Shown here: in pieces, positions 32,514 through 43,684 of the stretch
How positions within the stretch are numbered: the stretch's first letter is position 1
Layout: each line of letters begins with the position of its first letter
Origin: Pegoplata infirma
Taxonomy: Eukaryota; Arthropoda; Insecta; Diptera; Anthomyiidae
Direction of reading: 5' to 3'
NCBI GenBank assembly: GCA_963921195.1
Contig: OY992536.1
Coordinates: 107,720,778 to 107,784,777 of the forward strand
DNA: 64,000 bases
Notes under the pieces: generated by a model
What the model saw: only the letters and a program-made list of their open reading frames with translations
What the model was told of the DNA's origin: nothing
Databases searched by the model: none
Translations under genes and position numbers: made by a program

Positions 32514-32526
32514 TCTCCCCTTTTAA
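32514..32526 (-). other. Polypurine tract
   Basis: On the - strand AAAAGGGGAGA lies immediately upstream of the 3' LTR, the usual primer for plus-strand DNA synthesis. The pol stop codon is just before it. Confidence 0.8.
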
Positions 32527-35500
32527 GTTGGTTGCGGTGATCTGGACATAGGTTCAACTGGTTGTCTGCGTTGCGTAATGCGTTTTGGAACTAGTTGAAC
32601 TGGTGAATTCGGAGGAGTTACGAAGTCTTCCTGTGATGTCGAAGTAGGCAACTGGAACTCGTTTAAAAGAATGTCTAACGGCAGTGTGGTACTTGAAGTT
32701 AAATCTTTATCCGTTCGCGAACGTAACTGGTTTGTGTGAGCTTTTACAATTATATGACGACCGCCAATTTGAATTAACGTATTATAAACGACGTTACCAA
32801 TTTTTTCGATTATTTCACCTGGGACCCAATAACTTTTGTTTCCTTTAAAGTTTTTGGCGTATACCAGATCTCCTGAGGTAAAAGTTCTCCTTTTTGTACC
32901 GTGTTTGTTGTTGTATTGGTGCTCCATTTGAGTATTTCGCTCCAGTGACGCAGATGATGGTTTTAATATGGCATCAAACACTGTTCTCATTTTACGTCCT
33001 ATAAAGGATTCTGAAGGAGAAAGTTTATTTGGTGAGTTTGGATTTGGCGTCGAACGATAAACTTCCAAAAATGTTTGAAGAGTTTCGGTAGACGTTCCTT
33101 CCCCATCGGATTTTTTCAGGGCACGTTTAAGAGTGTCCACGAACCTTTCAGCTTGGCCATTTGAACTAGGGTGGAATCTGACAGTTCTTGTATGCTGAAT
33201 GGCTCGTTCTTTACACCATTTTTCAAATTTTTCAGAACAGAATTGTGTTCCGTTATCCGTAACGATTTGTTCCGGATTTCCGAATTGGGAACAGTATTCG
33301 GTAAGTAATTTTAGTGTGGCAAATGCCGTCATTGAATTTGTCTCGTATATCGAGGGATATTTAGAATATGAGTCAATTATCACTAAATAGTATTTACCTT
33401 TTACAGGTCCAGCATAATCAATATGCACTCTTTCAAGTGGTCGTGAAGTTACAGGCCAGGAACAAAGATCTGTTTTGACAGGACTCTTGGCAGCAAGTTG
33501 GCAGTTGTTGCAGTTTCTGTTGTATTGCTCGATATCTTTGTCAATATTCGGCCAGTAGACATAGCTTCTTGCTATTGATTTGCTTCTTTCGGCAGCGATG
33601 TGCCCTCGATGTAGTTGTTGCAGAATTTTTCGACGGAATTTTTCTGGGATTACGATACGAGTGTTAAACAATATTACACCGTCAACTTGAGAGAGTGATT
33701 CTCGACGATTGTAGAATGGAAGTAAAGCTGAATCCAGGTTGTTGTTGTTTGAAGGCCAACCTTGGTTTATGTTGTTGATAACGTTTTGGAGTGTAAAATC
33801 ATTTCTGGTAGCTTGCATTACCATACTATAAGAAATTGGAAGAGTCGAAAAAGCTTCGTTGAGATCGCTCTTGATGTCGTCTTCGATTGATATAGATGCC
33901 ACAATGTAGTCATCAGTTGGTTTTTCATGGTTGTTGATGAGACGCGATAGTACATCGGCATGACCAAAATCTTGAGTGTTCGTATATTTGATATCAAAAT
34001 CATAGGCTAGTAAAACTAGAGCCCAACGTTGTAAACGATTTGCGGTATACACCGGTATGCCTTTTTTGGAACCGAAAATGGATAATAGCGGCTTATGGTC
34101 CGTGTGTAGAATAAACTTACGTCCGAAGAGCATCTTGTGAAAACGCTGGACGGCAAAAATAAGCGATAATCCCTCTTTTTCTATTTGGCTATAGTTCTTT
34201 TCGGCTGGTGTTAAAGATCTAGATACGTGATAAATAGCCTTCATACTTTTGTCAGGAAAAGTGTGATAAATTACAGCACCAATGCCATGACTTGAAGCGT
34301 CAGCTGCTACGTGTATAGGTAACGATGGATCGTAATGAGTGAGTAGAAGATCTGAAGTGAGAATTTGTTTGAAATTGTCCAGAGACTTTTGACATTCTAG
34401 GGTCCATTTAAAATCATTTTCCTTTTTGAGAAGATCGTCTAATGGTTTGCGTATCTTTCTCATATTTGGAACGTATTTTCCGTAATGATTTATGGAACCC
34501 AATAGAGACCTTACTTCTGATATATTTTCGGGAATTTTAAGGTTTTGGACGGCCTTAATTTTTTCCGGATCTGGGCGGATGCCAGTTTTATCAATAATCT
34601 GACCCAGATATTTAATTTGGTTTTTGAAAAATTGACATTTTTCAAACTTTAGTCGAAAACCAAATTCTTGTATACGTTGAAGTAATTTATGTAAATTTTC
34701 TTTATGTTCTGTTACGGACTTACTTGCTAACATGATGTCATCAATGTATGCTTTTGCTCCGTCTATGCCTGTACATAGTTGGTCCATAATACGCTGAAAT
34801 GCACCTGGTGCGGATTTTATACCGGGTGTTAAACGATTAAATTTGAATAGACCCTTATGGGTGTTGACGGTAAGTAAGTCCTTACTTTCATCATTGACCT
34901 CGACCTGCAAATAGGCGTCTGAAAGATCCAAATGACTAAAAATAATACTATTATGACAATCAGATAAAATTTCCTCAGGGGTTGGAAGAGGGTATTGATT
35001 TGACTCGATAATGTTGTTAAGACCCGTAGAGTAGTCTCCACAAATTCTTATCTTACCATTTCTTCTACTGACTACGATCGGTGCAGCCCATTTAGATGTA
35101 TCGATTGGGGTAATAATACCTGCATTTTCAAGTCGTTGAAGTTCAGCTTCGATTTCAGTTCTAGCAGCATATGGAACTGGACGTTTAGGAATGAATACTT
35201 CCCTAGCATTAGGTAGTAGTTGTATGTGAACTTTGGTTTTTGTACAAAGGCCTAATGTAGATTTGTCAAATACGTTTTGGTATTTGGTTTTAAAATTCGA
35301 AATTTCATCATCAAATGTAATTTTACGACACCAAACGGATATTGGCTTTTCCCACAGTTGAAACGATTCAATCCAATCTATGCCCATGATGTTTAATTCG
35401 TCTATGTCTGAAATGTAGCATTGTAGGGTCATAGTTGTATCACCAATAGTGACAGTACTGTTGAATTTAGCAAGTAAATTGATTTTGTTTGTGTTGACGT

Positions 35501-35990
35501 CATTGGCGACATCCTTGGTTGTGTAAGCATCAGGTTCACCAATGGCTTCCCAAGTTGTCCGCGATATAATTGTTATATCGGATGCGGTGTCAATTTGTAG
35601 ACGAACAGGCTTGTTGTTAATTGCCAAATTTATATACTTACGAAGTTCCTGAAATTTTAAGCATTTTGTAGAAAAAACAGCACTTGTACGATAATTTGGT
35701 TTGTTGTTAAACTTTTTTAAAGCGTTGTTGTTTTTGTTATGATCGCTGTTGTTTTTGTTGTGATGATGATTCTTTTTATTGATGTTGTTGTTATTGTCAG
35801 CTGGTGTTGTAGTTTTATACGAATACCCGTTTTTAGCACTGACACAGTAGTTGTCTTTATGTCCCACTTGATGACATTTGCTGCACGTGTGTTTGTTGAA
35901 TGGGCAGAACTTGACGTAATGTAAGTCTCCACAGAGCCAGCACGGAATTTTTGGAACTTTGTTTGTTGTTGAGTAAATCCATATCAACAA
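32523..35990 (-). CDS. pol: gypsy-type Pol: zinc knuckles, protease, RT, RNase H, integrase
   Basis: 1155 uninterrupted codons. Two Cys/His clusters (codons ~17-29 and 36-49, the second C-x2-C-x4-H-x4-C) belong to nucleocapsid. An aspartic-protease motif at ~134 reads D-T-A-S rather than the common D-T/S-G. RT follows with the R-I-C-G-D-Y block (~316), F-S-H-L-D-L-S-D-A-Y (~351) and catalytic Y-I-D-D (~415). RNase H starts with A-A-D-A-S near 565. Integrase has an H-H-C-C zinc-binding region near 780-815 and the D,D,E core from about 850 to 945, then a C-terminal tail with W-V-P-G-E-I. It would copy element RNA and integrate the cDNA. The listed start lies in foldback-derived DNA (roughly the first six codons), so the true upstream coding was cut off from gag. 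Intact otherwise; Ty3/gypsy, possibly near the mag or CsRn1 lineages. Confidence 0.95.
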   Translation of the reverse strand: MLIWIYSTTNKVPKIPCWLCGDLHYVKFCPFNKHTCSKCHQVGHKDNYCVSAKNGYSYKTTTPADNNNNINKKNHHHNKNNSDHNKNNNALKKFNNKPNYRTSAVFSTKCLKFQELRKYINLAINNKPVRLQIDTASDITIISRTTWEAIGEPDAYTTKDVANDVNTNKINLLAKFNSTVTIGDTTMTLQCYISDIDELNIMGIDWIESFQLWEKPISVWCRKITFDDEISNFKTKYQNVFDKSTLGLCTKTKVHIQLLPNAREVFIPKRPVPYAARTEIEAELQRLENAGIITPIDTSKWAAPIVVSRRNGKIRICGDYSTGLNNIIESNQYPLPTPEEILSDCHNSIIFSHLDLSDAYLQVEVNDESKDLLTVNTHKGLFKFNRLTPGIKSAPGAFQRIMDQLCTGIDGAKAYIDDIMLASKSVTEHKENLHKLLQRIQEFGFRLKFEKCQFFKNQIKYLGQIIDKTGIRPDPEKIKAVQNLKIPENISEVRSLLGSINHYGKYVPNMRKIRKPLDDLLKKENDFKWTLECQKSLDNFKQILTSDLLLTHYDPSLPIHVAADASSHGIGAVIYHTFPDKSMKAIYHVSRSLTPAEKNYSQIEKEGLSLIFAVQRFHKMLFGRKFILHTDHKPLLSIFGSKKGIPVYTANRLQRWALVLLAYDFDIKYTNTQDFGHADVLSRLINNHEKPTDDYIVASISIEDDIKSDLNEAFSTLPISYSMVMQATRNDFTLQNVINNINQGWPSNNNNLDSALLPFYNRRESLSQVDGVILFNTRIVIPEKFRRKILQQLHRGHIAAERSKSIARSYVYWPNIDKDIEQYNRNCNNCQLAAKSPVKTDLCSWPVTSRPLERVHIDYAGPVKGKYYLVIIDSYSKYPSIYETNSMTAFATLKLLTEYCSQFGNPEQIVTDNGTQFCSEKFEKWCKERAIQHTRTVRFHPSSNGQAERFVDTLKRALKKSDGEGTSTETLQTFLEVYRSTPNPNSPNKLSPSESFIGRKMRTVFDAILKPSSASLERNTQMEHQYNNKHGTKRRTFTSGDLVYAKNFKGNKSYWVPGEIIEKIGNVVYNTLIQIGGRHIIVKAHTNQLRSRTDKDLTSSTTLPLDILLNEFQLPTSTSQEDFVTPPNSPVQLVPKRITQRRQPVEPMSRSPQPT

Positions 35991-36516
35991 AGCAAAAAAA
36001 ATTGAATTTTTGACGTCAATCGACCCAAATTTCGTGAAATTCGGTATATATGTAGGGACTTACTCGACTAATACTCAAACAAAGTTTAAGACTTTTAAGT
36101 TCCGTAGTTTTGGAAATATGACGTTTCAAAAGTCAAGAAAATCTTTTAAAGGGTAAATTATAAATATTTATATCTTGAAAAGTATTTGAGCTATATCACT
36201 CCCAGACAGCGTTTTTTAAAGGCAAAACCATCACTTTTAATATATCATTTCGCGAAAATTTTTATTTTGTGATCTTTTTTGTATTTCTGCACAATTCGCG
36301 ATTCGCGAAAGTATATAAAAAAAAGCGACATTTTTAAAAATCTGAAAAAAATATATGTTAATGGTTTAAGTCTTAGCTACAAGGTCTAAAAATTTCGCGT
36401 TGGTGAACGTATTAAGTCCAGAGATATTAATGAAAATGTGTTGCCAAGTAGGAAATTTTTTCCAAATCTCATGAATATTTAATTATTATTTTTGAATATT
36501 TTTGCAAATACATAAA

Positions 36517-37357
36517 ATAAAACGGTGAAAAAAGTAAAGTTGATGGTAATGTACGAGTACTACACATGAATACAATGTAACATAACTTTTTATCAATTAC
36601 ACTACTGAACAAAAGTCAAATTTTTTTTGCAGAGACTTCTAGAACACATTTTTGAAAGTATTTGCCCTGCACGAATCTGTCATCATAAACATTTTATCAA
36701 ACTGTCTTCTGAACATATAGGCCTTTTTAACAGACTAAACCCTCAAACCCAAAAAAAAGGTAATAATAAATGTTTCACATTGACATACCTCATATTATTT
36801 GTTCGTTTAATATTTTTGTATGCTTCAGCTGCAAAAACTAAATGGGCAAATTTCAAAAACGCGATTATATAAAAATTACAATGGATTCGCGTTTGATGGA
36901 TTCACGTTAAAGAGGGCAAAAGACTTGAGAAAATGTATTTTAAACAATGAAAATTACAAAATAAAAATATTAGGGAAAAAAGTATATGCAAATAATATAT
37001 GCAAATTTTGCTAAAATTTTTGATTTTTTGCAAAGATTTTCGGATATACTCAATGAATTTGAAATAATATGTATTTTGTATTTGTTTATATAAAAAATGC
37101 AATATAAAGTCATTCGTTGGTTTTTATCGGCATGGACCGCAAAAAAGGTCTTATCACGAAAAGGGGATTTTATAAATTTTTTATGATGACAGATTCGTGT
37201 TAAGGAGGTCAAAATACTTTAGCAAATGTATTCTAGGAGTCTGTGCAAAAAAAAGTTGATTTTTGTAGAGTAGTGTAATTGATAAATATTCATGTTATAT
37301 TGTATCTATGTGTAGTACCCGTCTGTACCATAAACTTTACTTTTTTCACCGTTTTAT
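36517..37357. mobile_element. Foldback/MITE nested in the left arm of the foldback
   Basis: The ends AATAAAACGGTGAAAAAAGT and reverse complement pair, with arms of ~180 bp (ACACTACT..., TTTTTTTTGCA, GAATCTGTCATCA blocks). The right arm of the host foldback at about 39400-39410 shows the uninterrupted site AAATACATATGAAGG. ATA flanks both sides, a probable short duplication. Confidence 0.75.
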
Positions 37358-37949
37358 TATATGAAGGTTTCTATTTCAAACGTACCACGAAAAAAAAAAT
37401 GTTGTTGGATCAAAGTCAAACTTTGAGAGCTTATTGCCCTATATGAAAGTAACAAATCGTGGAACAAAAGTATTCCTTTTTCGGAAATATGGGCGAGATA
37501 GGCGTGGTCAAACATGGTAAAATTGAGCAATTTTTGCATGATGTCGCTTTATATTTAATTTTTTCTACAGTAACTCAACGATTCTGAAATTTTCGAAACA
37601 CATCCATTTTATAGTGTTTTGTTTGGGCTATCGATTGGAATTATTTGTTTTTGGAAAAAATTCAGAACTATGTCTGAATTTTTCAAATGAAAAATAAAAA
37701 TCGATGTAGAAAAAAACACGCCATTTTTAATTTTTTTTAAAAAAATTTTAAATTAAAGTTCATTTCATTCTCTACATCATATCAAATTTTCGGAGAGCAG
37801 TTATTTTTGCTTTTCGAGAAAAGTGGCTTTAAAGTTTGAATGTCTTAATTTATTTTCCATATCACTCATACGCCACGATACATTTATTTTTGCACTTACC
37901 AAAAACATGTTTAATTCTGTTTAGATAACCGATTTAGAGCTGATTTGTC

Positions 37950-38820
37950 TTATTTATAGGAATTCGACTGTTTTTTTTTGTTGACCAGAGACATACAGTG
38001 TCATCGCTTACTCGTCTTCTGTGTAATAAGAATGACAATTTTTTTGAACTTTAAAATCTTTGAAATGATAAAGAAGGTTTGTAAAATTTTTGAAGTGCAG
38101 ACTTTAAAATATTTTTTGGAACTTGTCTACTTCTGATATATTTTAAATTTTTAGTTAACAACGACTGTGAATATTGTTGCCTGGATTTATTCCAGTAAAT
38201 GGCTAAGCGGCGTCCCAGAATTTCAACAATCATAAGGCAAAGATCACTTCTGAAATATTGTAATTTTATTGATATTGAATGCAACCTTGATACGAAGAAT
38301 CTTGAAAAACAGTCGAATTCTTATTATAAATATGACAAATCAATAGCTTCCGGCCGAAACCAGTTTTTCGAGGCCAAACCGAACCAAAACCGAAACTGAA
38401 AAAAATTAATGCCTGGCTGAATAAAATTTTTACATATTTCTTTTTTAAAATAAATATACAGCACTTAATGTTTTTAAACCATCGGAATTGTTGTATTTAT
38501 TAAAAAATATACATATATATTTTAAAAAACTTACAAAAAAATCATATTTAAATAAACTTAAGAAAAATTGTTCATTAAATCTGTAGAAAAAAAAAAAATT
38601 ATTTGAACAGTAACGGTAACACGTTAATTGGAAAACCTTGTTAAATTTTTTAAAATGAACTGAATCAAGTGTAATGATACTCGAAATTGAAAAATTCAGC
38701 AACTTTTTTATATATTTTTTAAAATACTAAAATTTTGCCGAATACCGAATTGAGGCCGAACCCCCATTATTCGGCAGAAGTCGAGACCGAAACCGAATAT
38801 TCGGTTGGACTCTACAAATC
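37950..38820. repeat. Loop of the foldback with nested repeats
   Basis: ATTTGTCTTATTTATAGGAATTCGACTG at 37940 is mirrored at about 38310-38345. From 38345 to 38820 there is CCGAATATTCGGTT/AACCGAA-rich text ending TAGAGTCCAACCG (reverse complement), like hAT-type ends at 17465 and 48716. No gene. Confidence 0.5.
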
Positions 38821-39904
38821 GGCTCTAAATCAATTATCTAAATAGAATTAAACAAGTTTTTGGTAAGTGCAAAAATAAATGTATCGTGGCGTATGAGTGA
38901 TATGGAAAATAAAATAAGACATTCAAACTTTAAAGCCACTTTTCTCCAAAACCAAAAATAACTGCTCTCTGAAAATTTGATATGATGTAGAGAATGAAAT
39001 GAACTTTAATTTAAAGTTTTTTTAAAAAAAATTAAAAATGGCGTGTTTTTTGCTACATCGATTTTTATTTTTTATTTGAAAAATTCAGACATAGTTCTGA
39101 ATTTTTTCCAAAAACTAATAATGACAATCGATAGCCCATACAAAACACTATAAATTAGATGTCTTTCGAAAATTTTAGAGTCGTTGAGTTACTGTAGAAA
39201 AAATTAAATATAAAGCGACATCATGCAAAAATTGCTCAATTTTACCATGTTTGACCACGCCTATCTCGCCCATTTTTCCGAAAAACGAAAACTTTTGTTC
39301 CACGATTTGTTACTTTCATATAGGGCAATAAGCTCTCAAAGTTTGACTTTGATCCAACAACATTTTTTTTTTCGTGGTACGTTTGAAATAGAAACCTTCA
39401 TATGTATTTTCAAAAATATTCAAAAATAAAAATTAAATATTCATCAGATTTGATAAAATTTTCCTACTTGGCAACACATTTTTATTCATATCTCTGGTCT
39501 TAATACGTTCACCAACCCAAAATTTTTACAGCTTGTAGCTAAGATAACAGCAGTTAACATATATTTTTTTCATATTTTTAAAAATGTCGCTTTTTCAGAT
39601 ATATTTTCGCGAATCGCGAATTTTGCAGAAATAAAACGAATTTCCAAAATAAAAATTTTTGCAAAATGTTATTTGAAAGGTCATGGTTTTACCTTCAAAA
39701 CAAGCTATCAGGAAGTAATATAGCTGAAATACTTTTGAAGATATAAATGTTTATATTTAATCCTTTAAAAGATTTTCTTGACTTTTGACACGCCATATTT
39801 CTGGAACCACGGAAGTTAATGGTCTCAAATTTTGTTTGCGTATAAGTATTATAAGTCCCAACATATACACAAAGTTTCATCAAATTCGGAGACATTGAAG
39901 GAAA

Positions 39905-40690
39905 TCAGGGGTTCATGTTGAAAAATTTTAACTCTGTTTTAAATTTTGTTAAATTTCTGTTTACGGCACATACAGATTTAGTCTGATGCTCAATCAATGT
40001 GTTGTCGGTTTTGAGATCTAGAATTTTCTGCGTGTCGTCCACAAGAGCGTCTAGATTCATGGTTGCCTTTGAGTCATCCAACAATTTTAGTAAACGTATA
40101 CGAATGTCGTTGTCTTTGCTTGACTTGAGACCCAAGACGAAAATAAGACACTTAAATTGGTCGATATTCATTTCACTCAATTTAAACTGTTCGCATTGAA
40201 GATTTACTCTGCTGGCATATTCCCTAAAGTCTTCATTATCCCCTTTTGAAAGTTGAAGGCATTTATACCTTTGACTGACTTCAGTTTCTACCTTACCAAA
40301 AAGTTTGTTAAGTTTTTCAACCGTTTCTTTGAGGGTCATTTCCGACGGTTTTTTTGGTAACACGTAGTTTTGAAAACGTTCGTGCACTTGATTTGACATT
40401 TTCCGCCACAGAAGCGCTACTTTATTTGCATCATCTAAGGTTTTGGCTTCTTTTTCGAAAACGTGTGTAAATCGATTGTACCATGCCTGAAAAACAAGTC
40501 CGCTTTCAGGTTCGTAAACGAAATCCGTCATTGAGTTTGCCAGGGAATCCATTAGGGCAACTTTGGACGTGCTTGCTTGCTGGTCCGTGGTTTGTGCTTT
40601 TGAAGATTCCTGGTCCCGGATGAGTTGCGCTAGATAAGCCATCATTTGAGTTTGTTGTTCCATTAGTTTAACAATTTTGTCGTCAGCCAT
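39905..40690 (-). CDS. gag: gypsy-type Gag, C-terminus cut off by the foldback
   Basis: 261 codons; the last four and the stop come from the foldback. The N-terminal third is Gln/Lys-rich with a coiled-coil-like M-E-Q-Q-T-Q-M-M-A-Y-L-A stretch. The middle has the W-Y-x-R-F and L-W-x-K-M features and helical F-x-x-Y-x-x-R-V pattern of retrotransposon capsid domains (about codons 60-230). It would form the particle that packages element RNA. Nucleocapsid Cys/His motifs lie at the start of the pol frame, across the insertion. Across the junction the gag and pol frames differ by one base. Confidence 0.88.
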   Translation of the reverse strand: MADDKIVKLMEQQTQMMAYLAQLIRDQESSKAQTTDQQASTSKVALMDSLANSMTDFVYEPESGLVFQAWYNRFTHVFEKEAKTLDDANKVALLWRKMSNQVHERFQNYVLPKKPSEMTLKETVEKLNKLFGKVETEVSQRYKCLQLSKGDNEDFREYASRVNLQCEQFKLSEMNIDQFKCLIFVLGLKSSKDNDIRIRLLKLLDDSKATMNLDALVDDTQKILDLKTDNTLIEHQTKSVCAVNRNLTKFKTELKFFNMNP

Positions 40691-40805
40691 GTTGATTTTC
40701 TTTTTGCATTAATAATAAAAAGGCGAAAACGTTGTTGATTTTTTTTTATTAATGAAAAAGATGATGTAAATGACTGCGATGTTTAATTTATAAAATTGTT
40801 ACTAA

Positions 40806-40819
40806 TATCCTCGTCGCCA
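40806..40819 (-). other. Primer-binding site
   Basis: On the - strand, four bases after the 5' LTR, TGGCGACGAGGAT resembles the tRNA-Arg-type binding site of mdg1/412-like elements; the exact tRNA cannot be assigned by eye. Confidence 0.6.
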
Positions 40820-40823
40820 CTTT

Positions 40824-41022
40824 TGTTGTACTTGCGATAATAAAAGACAACTTTGTAATTTTAAATAAAATATAAATTTATTAAGAAGTTAAAGATGGTT
40901 GCTACTAACTAAAAAGCGCGTGTTCAAGAAGTTCTGTATACTTCTATGAAGTTCTTTTTTCTGACAGCGCAAATGTGACGATGATGCCAGATCATCAAGA
41001 GTGTCAGGGTTTACACCTAACA
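40824..41022 (-). repeat. 5' LTR of the gypsy-type element
   Basis: 199 bp, TGTTAGG...ACAACA on the - strand, matching 32315-32513. Followed on the + strand by the GTTTT duplication. Confidence 0.95.
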
Positions 41023-41189
41023 GTTTTTTTTGAGCGTATATAACGTCTTGAATATGGCGAAAACAGGGATTTTTTTTAACTTTAAGCGAAAATGTCTCAA
41101 AAACCTGATGTGATGGAAAAATTCTGAGTACATATTCGGATTCAGCGCAACTGAAAAGCGTGCTTTTGTTTCGGTGTTCCGCCTTTTTC

Positions 41190-41830
41190 AAATTTTGTCG
41201 GCCTGTGTAATCTGAAATTCTGAGACATTATTTCTATAAATTATTTTCCAAATTCTGATATACTTTTCTTATAAAAAATCTCTAATATAATTCTCATATT
41301 TTAAAATATTTCTCAGATTCTAAGAACTTTTTCTTATACAAAAATCCTCAGATCCAGAAACATGTTTCGGAAAAGAAAACTATCAGATTCTTATAAATTA
41401 TCAGTTTCTGGAACATTTTTAAGAAATTTTTATACACCCTTCTAAAAATAAAATCTTAAATTTTATAGTAGTGCCATTTTTCGATAGAAAAATTTTACGG
41501 TTTTTTTGCCATCTAATGCTTTATAAGGCAGTTTCTTAGATTCTGAAACATTTTCAATATAGAAAAATTATTAGGTTCTAGACATTTTTCAAAGGAAAAT
41601 CCTTAGTCACTATTTAAAATAATATTCAGAGACACATTTCCTATAGAATTCTCAGTTGCTGCGGGATTTTTTCTATAGAATTTAATTTGAGGTATTTAAA
41701 AAAAAAAAAAAATTCTTATCTGAATTCAAATACTTAAGTATCAAAATATTTTCTTAAGATAAAGTCTGGAATTCTGAGAAACTTTTCTATAAAAAATATT
41801 TGAGATAATACCTTTGCATAAGAAAATGAT
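41190..41830. repeat. Degenerate CAGATTCTGA / TTTCTATAGAAAAA repeats
   Basis: Irregular ~50-60-bp units as at 26085-26530. No gene. Confidence 0.7.
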
Positions 41831-42004
41831 AAGGAAAGTTATTTGGTTGGAAAATGTACAGGACTCTATTGTCATTTATGTTTTTCATATGCAATTTCTT
41901 TAATTCTGAAACATTTAATCCTAAGGATGTTACAAAATTCCTTAGGATAAAGGCTATGTGTGCTGACGTAAATCATCAGCTCACATACACTTCTCCTCAG
42001 AATT

Positions 42005-42124
42005 TGTTGCATTCCGGTCATTTTCATTCTTTCTTTGTTCCTTTCCCTTCTTTTTTCCTTTTCCTTTCTTTTTTTCCTTTTCTTTTCTTTTCTTTTCTTT
42101 TCTTTCCTTTTTTTTTTTTTTTTT
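42005..42124. repeat. Polypyrimidine tract
   Basis: About 100 bases of TTTTC/CCTTT on the + strand. Its frames give Phe/Pro or Lys/Arg homopolymers and are not genes. Confidence 0.9.
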
Positions 42125-42592
42125 GAAATCATTTTGGGGGGGGATCCGCGCCTGATTAATTATTTATATTTTTCTATGTAAACAAGTCCATTCAAATTCT
42201 ATAATTGTTGAAAATCGAAAAATTTTGTTTTACAGGGCATGTTAGGGCACGACGGGCATAAAAAATCTTAATCTAGATAGTATAAGCTTTCATATGTAAC
42301 CGGTTTTAGGGTCTCCCTTCACTGCGTTTTCTTATTTTTTATTAAAAAAATTAACTCGTCTATATCTTACAAGCATCTTTTTTTACAAATATTTTAACAT
42401 GAAAAGTTAATGATTTTGTATTAATAGTAATGATTTATAACTTATATGCAGTGACCTATTTGGTTAAACACGCTCAACACTGGCTTTTTTTTCTATAGAA
42501 CTTATTCTGAGAAATTTTTCCTACAGAAAAAGACACATTTTCAATAGCAACTGTATCAGAGTATGTAACTTTTTCTATAGAAAAATACATAT
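42125..42592. other. No gene; AT-rich, ends in the CTATAG-type repeat
   Basis: Nothing recognisable apart from two or three TTTCTATAGAAAA words at 42490-42580. Confidence 0.45.
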
Positions 42593-43684
42593 GGGCCAGA
42601 TCTGGCAAAGTACCTTTTTTTGGGGTTTTTAGTACTTGCTAAGATGCTAAATGATAACACCATTTAGTAGTGGCAAATCACTTTTACAAGCGCTTTCCCT
42701 GTACTTTGAAAAGTATTATCCGAGATTTTTTTAAATAGCTTTTTAACTAAAATAATCCATTACAAAATTAAAAATGTATGAATAAAATTATTATTTTATT
42801 TAATAATTTGTACATTAGAAGTCTTTTTTTAATTTTTTAATTTTAAATAAATTATGTATTAACACAGCATGACAAAAGTGACCACTATTTTAGAAATTAA
42901 GAGGTATGACCAACATTTCCATTTATTTGAGACATGCTGAGTCCAATGGCGTACTCCGTTTTTTGATATATGGTACAGTTTTTTGCAATATGTCATTAAA
43001 GATTATCTTATTTCTAGCCTATTTTTTAACAAAAAAAATGTAAAATTTGGTTTAAAGCTTTTCATCTTAAGCCCTTAAATTCGCGAATTTCTTCATTTTC
43101 AAGGTTCTCACGAAATTTAGAGGTTAATTGGTCTTTGTTAAAAAACTTGCTTTTAGTGAATCATAAAGGGATCCCTACATTACGAATAGTGAACAAAAAA
43201 CATTTATATGATATGGGCCATCATGTTAAAAATCGATTTTTTTTTTAATTTAGCGGAATCATTTTAATGATGATTTAAGGGTTCATTTTTAAGTATATAA
43301 TGGGGGAACCTTAAGCAATTAACTGACCAAAAATTTGTCCAAAAAAGTTTTCATTTGCAAAAGTTATCTTAACAAAAACTACGACTAAACGTAGTAAAAC
43401 CTTATTTTTTTAATTTCGTGATCCTGTTTCCTTTTAAAAGGACTTCAAAGTTAAAGAGGATTAAATTTGTATAAAATATTTTTTAAATATATGTACATTA
43501 GGGATATAACCATTTACGTTTTTTTGCAAATATCAAAAAGGACCTATCATATTGAGAATGTAGATGAAAAATCAAGAAGAAATGTGTGTTCTTTTTTTCG
43601 CGAATGTTAAAAAAGGTTCGGCACCGATCGCGATAAAGTTTTCGCTAATATTTGTTTTAATTATTCGGAAAACCCGTATTTCTA

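Larger units (their letters stand above)
35973..39921. mobile_element. 3.9-kb foldback element inserted between gag and pol
   Basis: Long inverted arms: about 35990-37950 (itself enlarged by 36517-37357) and about 38820-39915. They share GCCACGATACATTTATTTTTGC, ATGGGCGAGATAGGCGTGG-type and GTGTTGCCAAGTAGG blocks with visible divergence. GTTGA occurs at 35968-35972 and 39917-39921 and is a plausible 5-bp duplication. The short frames 37357-37539 (-) and 39223-39429 (+) encode near-identical peptides only because they are mirror parts of the arms. The loop (37950-38820) holds further repeats. Confidence 0.8.
32310..41027 (-). mobile_element. Ty3/gypsy-type LTR retrotransposon, interrupted by a foldback
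   Basis: LTRs at 32315-32513 and 40824-41022 (199 bp each) show no difference by eye and are flanked by a 5-bp duplication GTTTT (32310-32314 and 41023-41027). The element reads on the - strand: 5' LTR, primer-binding site, gag (40690-39905), then a 3.9-kb foldback insertion, then a protease-RT-RNase H-integrase frame (35990-32523), a polypurine tract and the 3' LTR. No envelope-like frame is visible. The matching LTRs imply recent integration. Confidence 0.95.

Noticed and set aside
37357..39429. Near-identical ~60-codon frames at 37357-37539 and 39223-39429
   Set aside because: Mirror parts of foldback arms; the similarity is at DNA level, without codon bias.
41872..42132. Lys/Arg-rich - strand frame and Phe/Pro-rich + strand frame
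   Set aside because: Translations of a polypyrimidine tract.
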